A stretch of 64,000 nt of DNA, taken from positions 39,747,638 to 39,811,637 of the forward strand of contig NC_133398.1 of NCBI RefSeq assembly GCF_047511655.1, read 5' to 3'. The notes beneath the pieces are model-generated. The model had not been told where the DNA came from and ran no database searches. It saw nothing but the letters and a program-made list of their open reading frames with translations. The position numbers and the translations under genes are program-made. Position 1 is the stretch's first letter. Each line of letters begins with the position of its first letter. The DNA is from Castor canadensis (lineage: Eukaryota > Chordata > Mammalia > Rodentia > Castoridae). Positions 59,081 through 64,000 of the stretch are shown here, in pieces.

Positions 59081-59571
59081 CACACAGGTTGTGAGATTGA
59101 AGATGTGCCAGGAACAGGAGACATCTGCCAAGAAAATCCACAGGCAATGAGTGGGAACCAGCCTAGGAGACAGGCCATGTGGGCTGCAAACAGGGCCCTT
59201 GGAATGGAGCTGACCAAGGCTGTTGGAGCTCATATCATGACACCAAACGCCACAAATGCCAGAAATGAAACTATAGCATTTAGTGTTTGCACTCCTGAGT
59301 CTCATTCTTGCTTTGGTACCATCCTTCCTTGCTATTTCTCTTCTTTGGAATAGGAATTTTTACTCTGTGCCATTGTATCTTGGAAGTATGTAAGTTCCCT
59401 TTTGATTTTTACAGGGGCTCATACCTAAAAGTTTGCCTTGAATCTCAGAGGAGACTTTGAACTTGGACTTTTGAACAGTATTGAAATTGTTAAGATATGG
59501 GGGCTCTTAAAGATGGACCAAATACATTTGACATTATGGGATGGACATGAGCCTTTTAGGGGCCAAAGAAA

Positions 59572-59928
59572 AATTATGGTTTGGATATGGTTTTGGATAA
59601 GGTTTGCCGCAAAGGGCTTATGTATTGAAGGCTTAGTCCCCATCTGGTGGTACTATTTTGGGAGATGGTGGAAACTTTAGGAATTGGGGCCTAGCTGGAG
59701 GAAGTAGGTCACTAAGGAGATGTGTCCTTGGGGCTGTATTTTGTTTCAGTCCTATCCTTGAGGAACAGTCTCCTCCATATATTCTTGCCACCATGATGTG
59801 CTGCCTCATCACAGGCCCAGAATTAATAGAGCTAAGTACTCTGAACTGAAACTTCTGAAACAGTGAGCAAAAAATATCCTCTCAAGTTGTTTATGCCAGG
59901 TATTTTGTCACAAAGTCTGACTAATACA
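59572..59928 (+). repeat. 3' LTR of the MaLR-type element
   Basis: ttatggtttggatatggttt through aagtctgactaatacat. Shorter than the 5' LTR because of internal losses. Confidence 0.8.
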
Positions 59929-59934
59929 TAGGGT

Positions 59935-61495
59935 TCTGATTCATCTGACTCAAAAAGGAGCTGGTGAGCATTATGTAGGCAATTGTAAATGAGTTATTAA
60001 GTTAGTGACATATGAGAATGCATGAGAGTTTAGCTTCAGGGAAAGGAATAGCTTGGGTGTGGGAGAATGGGAAAGGATTTTAGACCTCCAAGCTTCTACT
60101 CAACTTTTTTTTTGCCTGTTTCATATTACAGATTTATTTTAAGACTGTTTTAGCTTCCTAAATTTTGGGAAGACGTCTGAGACTTGAAGGTTCAAAGGGC
60201 TCATTCAAACCAGATCTCTGCCTTTTTGAATTCCTTTCCTTGACTATTCCCAAGGGGCTATCAAAGTACTGATGTCTCATCTGAGAAAAGATTGGCTCAT
60301 GGCTAAGTCCCACGCACTTCTAGCTTCATAATATTTTCATCTAAAGGGAGCACAGAAAAAATAAAGAATTTAGACTTGTATTGAGTTCAGTTCTGTCATG
60401 TGTTAGCTCTGGTCAGAGAAGAGACTCAAGAGAGAGGTTCTAGCAGGTGCACCTATCTGAATTTGCCCCTGAGAATCTGACAGGCCATATGTCTCTTTTA
60501 CATGAACGAGAAAAAGGTGCCTTTTAGCTCATGCCCACTTAAGGCTGAGGCCCAAAGAGGGCACAACTGCATGACTTTACAGGGAGGGACCCTATTTCTT
60601 ATGAGGTTCTTTGTCATCTACCCAATGAAATTCAGAATATATGGAACATAGCAGGACCCAAATTAAATTTTAGTGAGTGAATGAAACCTTGCATCATATG
60701 CTTTGAAAACAGAAAATGGAACTCTTTCTGTCACAGTGGAATTTAACTGTCAAGTGTCAGGAGACACTTTCCTGTCATTGTTTATAGGAAAACTATCTCT
60801 CATGGAACATAAGCGGAATAATCAGGAACATAAGCAGGTTAGTATTTTTCCATATAATGTTTCAAATTATCAGTCTGCTCTCAAACCAGGTGATTAGGAT
60901 AATTTTCCTGTGCAGTCAATGGTCTCATTTCAGGGTTTGCCACCTTTGGCCACCAGGTGGCAGCATGTGACAATAAATTATTAATCATCTACTCTCCAAA
61001 GCTTTTTTGGAAGACGTTTCATATAATTCTTTTACGTTTCAGAATCAATGTTTCAAAATAAAAAATATAATGGGGTTTAACTTTTTATTAATGCATATTA
61101 ATTGTACAAAATAATGGCTTCATTATAATTTTTTTATACACGTATATAATGTACTTTGATTATATTCACTCCCTAGAAGGGGTTTTAAAAAATAAGGCTG
61201 ATGTGGTTTACCTGGTCTACTGATTAAGATAGAAGTTTGAAGGAATGCTTTAATTAGAATATAAAGCATACATGATTGATAGGGAAGGCCATTTGGCTCT
61301 GAGGTGAAGTAGAGTTTAAAGGTGACTGGATAGAGCCAGGGTTAAGTTCTGATGGTCTTTGGGCATGTCAAATGCTGGAAGCCATTGAAATATGCTGGCT
61401 CATTGCCTCCCATTACTTAATTTGACCCCAAGTTAGTGACTTGTTTCCCTCACAAGAATACTTACTGGGGAGCATGTTTTTGAACATGGGGCATG
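59935..61495. other. Unique intergenic DNA
   Basis: No gene recognised. It contains the CTCF-type motif at 60950-60963. Confidence 0.5.
60950..60963 (+). promoter_or_regulatory. CTCF core motif
   Basis: CCACCAGGTGGCAG matches the CTCF core (CCASYAGRKGGCR plus G) at every position. It lies in non-repeat DNA. Confidence 0.65.
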
Positions 61496-62355
61496 TTTTT
61501 TTTTCTTTTATTATTCATATGTGCATACAAGGCTTGGGTCATTTCACCCCCCTGCCCCCTCCCCCTCCCTTACCACCCACTCTGCCCCCTGCCTCTCCCC
61601 CCCACCCCCTCAATACCCAGCAGAAACTATTTTGCCCTTATTTCTAATTTTGTTGTAGAGAGAGTATAAGCAATAATAGGAAGGAACAAGGGTTTTTGCT
61701 GGTTGAGATAAGGATAGCTATACAGGGCATTAACTCACATTGATTTCCTGTGCGTGGGTGTTACCTTCTAGGTTAATTCTTTTTGATCTAACCTTTTCTC
61801 TAGTTCCTGTTCCCCTTTTCCTATTGGCCTCAGTTGCTTTTAAGGTATCGGCTTTAGTTTCTCTGCATTAAGGGCAACAAATGCCAGCTAATTTTTTAGG
61901 TGTCTTACCTATCCTCACCCCTCCCTTGTGTGCTCTCGCTTTTATCATGTGCTCATAGTCCAATCCCATTGTTGTGTTTGCCCTTGATCTAATGTCCACA
62001 TATGAAGGAGAACATACGATTTTTGGTCTTTTGGGCCAAGCTAACCTCACTCAGAATGATGTTCTACAATTCCAACCATTTACCAGCGAATGATAACATT
62101 TTGTTCTTCTTCATGGCTGCATAAAATTCCATTGTGTATAGATACCACATTTTCTTAATCCATTTATCAGTGGTGGGGCATCTTGGCTGTTTCCATAACT
62201 TGGCTATTGTGAATAGTGCCGCAATAAACATGGGTGTGCAGGTGCCTCTGGAGTAACCTGTGTCACATTCTTTTGGGTATATCCCCAAGAGTGGTATTGC
62301 TGGATCAAATGGTAGATCAATGTCTAGCTTTTTAAGTAGCCTCCAGATTTTTTGA
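61496..62355 (-). mobile_element. L1, 5'-truncated (0.86 kb)
   Basis: Same family as the 45.9 kb copy. The ORF2 remnant (62064-62340) is shorter and carries a small insertion relative to the other copy. No clean target duplication was found. Confidence 0.88.
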
Positions 62356-62516
62356 AAAGGAGCATTACTTTTAAGTAGACATAATTGTTAAGTTGCTGGT
62401 AGTCAGATATTGAGAGGAAGTACTGTCAAAGCATGACAGATGATACACAAAGAAGGTAAGGGGCTGTGTCTATGTTTTTCATGGGCCAGGTCCCCCCCAA
62501 ACCTCCTTTTGATAGA

Positions 62517-62616
62517 AGAATTTAGCTTCTCCTCTGTCATCTTTTCTTCATTTCTTTCCTCTTCCCTCCCTTTCTCTCTCCTCCTTTTCTCCCTCCCTCC
62601 CTTTCTTCCTTCCATG
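62517..62616. repeat. Polypyrimidine (CT)-rich tract
   Basis: About 100 bp of almost only C and T on the plus strand. It precedes a reversed B1 and may be its expanded tail. Confidence 0.85.
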
Positions 62617-62714
62617 TAGCTATGTAGCACAGGCTGGCCTCAAACTTGCAATTCTCCTGCCTTCACCTCCCATGTGCTGGGATTACAGGCATGTATCACC
62701 ATGCTTGGCTCCTC
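62617..62714 (-). mobile_element. B1-like SINE
   Basis: cacaggctggcctcaaactt and gtgctgggattacaggcatg. Confidence 0.85.
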
Positions 62715-63000
62715 TAACTCCTTCAAGCCTTCTATTTTTGAGGCAGTCAGAATAAATGCCCTGATCTTACACAGTACCAGAATATTAAAGTGGGAAAGGG
62801 TTTTATATACCAGGGCTACTGATATTTTGAGGGAGTCATAGATCTTGAGGATTTGGTGCAAGCTGTGGACCCTTTCCCGATATTTTTGCAGGTAATTTTA
62901 AGGGAAGCTTCACCCCATTCCCAAATCATCCATTGATTTCTTAGGGCAAATTCTCAACTAGTGTGTGTATGTGGTGTATATGCATGTACACACTCGTGTG

Positions 63001-63005
63001 TATGT

Positions 63006-63044
<39 letters not shown>
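63001..63044. repeat. (TG)n microsatellite
   Basis: Interrupted at the left by TGTATG units and pure at the right. Confidence 0.95.
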
Positions 63045-63045
<1 letters not shown>

Positions 63046-63059
63046 ATTCCATAGACCCT

Positions 63060-64000
63060 GATTATTTTGAACCAATTAGTAGGGCTGTGTTCTAAATCAC
63101 ACAAAGAAAATCACTCTTCTACCAATGGGAGGGCATCTAATCCCTTTTGTACCCTTGTGCTTTGGAACAGATATGTTTAATCTCTTGTCTGTAGAATATG
63201 TCAAATTCTAATCCAGTAGCAACTGATGTTCCATTTAAGGTTTGGGGACATAGAAGTGATCATTACAACATCAGTAACAAACTTACGTCTCCATTAAACA
63301 TCAAATGGGTTTACATTCCCAAACCCATGCTGGAAGGAAAGATCCCAAAATATTAATTAATGGACTTCTCTAGATAGTGAGAATGTGAGTACATTAAATT
63401 TTGTCATGTTGTGTGTATTTCTAAGTTAGCTATAGTGAATATGTATTTGGGAGTATCAAAAAAATCCCAGATTTTAAGAAAATCAATAGGCTACAAAGCA
63501 ATGCAATTAGCATCCAGCTATTTAATAGCTGATAAAACAAAAATGGGTATGTCAGATTCATTCAAGTGCTCTCCAGCTCTCCAGAGACAAGCAGGCATCC
63601 TGCAAAGCCAACCAAGGCCAAATTTAATTAAGCCTGAAATTAATTATGAAAACAAATCATGTCTGGATCTGATTTCCAGATCTAGAAAAGTAGATTTTTC
63701 GGTTTTCCCTAACCTCAATCTCTGCGTCTTTTTTAGAAGTATGAACTACATTTTAGGTATTTAAAATTGTCCATAGAAACTTGCTATTTGTAGTTACAAA
63801 TGCATTGCAGCACCTGTTTGTTGAGATTACATGATTTTCCTTGTGTGTTATGTTGATTTGATGTGTTGCATTAGGTTTCTAAATATTGAAACATCCTTGA
63901 ATTCTGGGGATGAGTCCTTTTGGTTTCTTAGGCTTATTCTTTCAATGTTGACTTTGACTCTCTGAAACACTTGTGGTGGGGTAGAGGTGAGGGCTAAGAT
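63060..64000. other. Unique intergenic DNA at the window end
   Basis: No repeat or gene recognised. A 117-codon plus-strand ORF at 63411-63764 has no known motif and an unremarkable composition. Confidence 0.45.

Larger units (their letters stand above)
56674..59928 (+). mobile_element. MaLR-type LTR retroelement with both LTRs
   Basis: 5' LTR about 56674-57052, internal region, 3' LTR about 59572-59928. Flanks TAGGT and TAGGG are a 4-of-5 match to a 5-bp target duplication. The internal part has no gag, pol or env reading, as expected for non-autonomous ERVL-MaLR elements. It has itself taken in a SINE with a TG array, an L1 tail scrap and an LTR-like block. Confidence 0.82.

Overview
The window is euarchontogliran nuclear DNA, almost certainly from a rodent. 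It holds two complete, well-conserved mammalian genes arranged head to head, DNAJA1 on the minus strand and APTX on the plus strand, set in introns and spacer full of retroelements. The commonest repeat is a SINE in which a B1-like left part is joined to an ID-like part derived from tRNA-Ala. Young L1 3' ends are also present. From memory this pairing fits castorimorph rodents, with beaver (Castor) my best guess, but the species is not proven here. The gene order matches the human 9p21 block APTX - DNAJA1 - SMU1, inverted.

Region by region: 1 to about 3.15 kb is spacer, and its left part may be the SMU1 3' UTR. DNAJA1 runs from about 15.64 kb down to 3.2 kb in nine exons. All eight coding exons were placed by splice sites and reading phase, and they sum to exactly 397 codons plus stop. 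A CpG island with a perfect heat-shock element sits at its promoter. From 16.1 to 32.2 kb is intergenic DNA with SINEs, a TMA7 processed pseudogene and an old L1 broken up by at least five later insertions. APTX runs from a non-coding first exon ending at 32,419 to a stop at 52,016. Its seven coding exons give 342 codons plus stop, with the FHA, HIT and C2H2 zinc-finger parts all intact. From 52.7 kb to the end lies intergenic DNA with a MaLR-type LTR element that still has both LTRs (56,674-59,928), a likely CTCF site and another L1 3' end.

The two genes are unrelated in pathway. DNAJA1 is a farnesylated HSP40 co-chaperone of HSP70. APTX repairs 5'-adenylated DNA ends left by abortive ligation. 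I found no undescribed multi-gene system. The observations most worth checking are a 24-nt 3' piece of tRNA-Phe, with CCA and a poly(A) tail, retro-inserted with a perfect 17-bp target duplication and mismatched exactly at the m1A58 position; a one-base gain that removes the start codon of the long APTX isoform and leaves a two-codon upstream ORF; and a GC-AG intron in DNAJA1.
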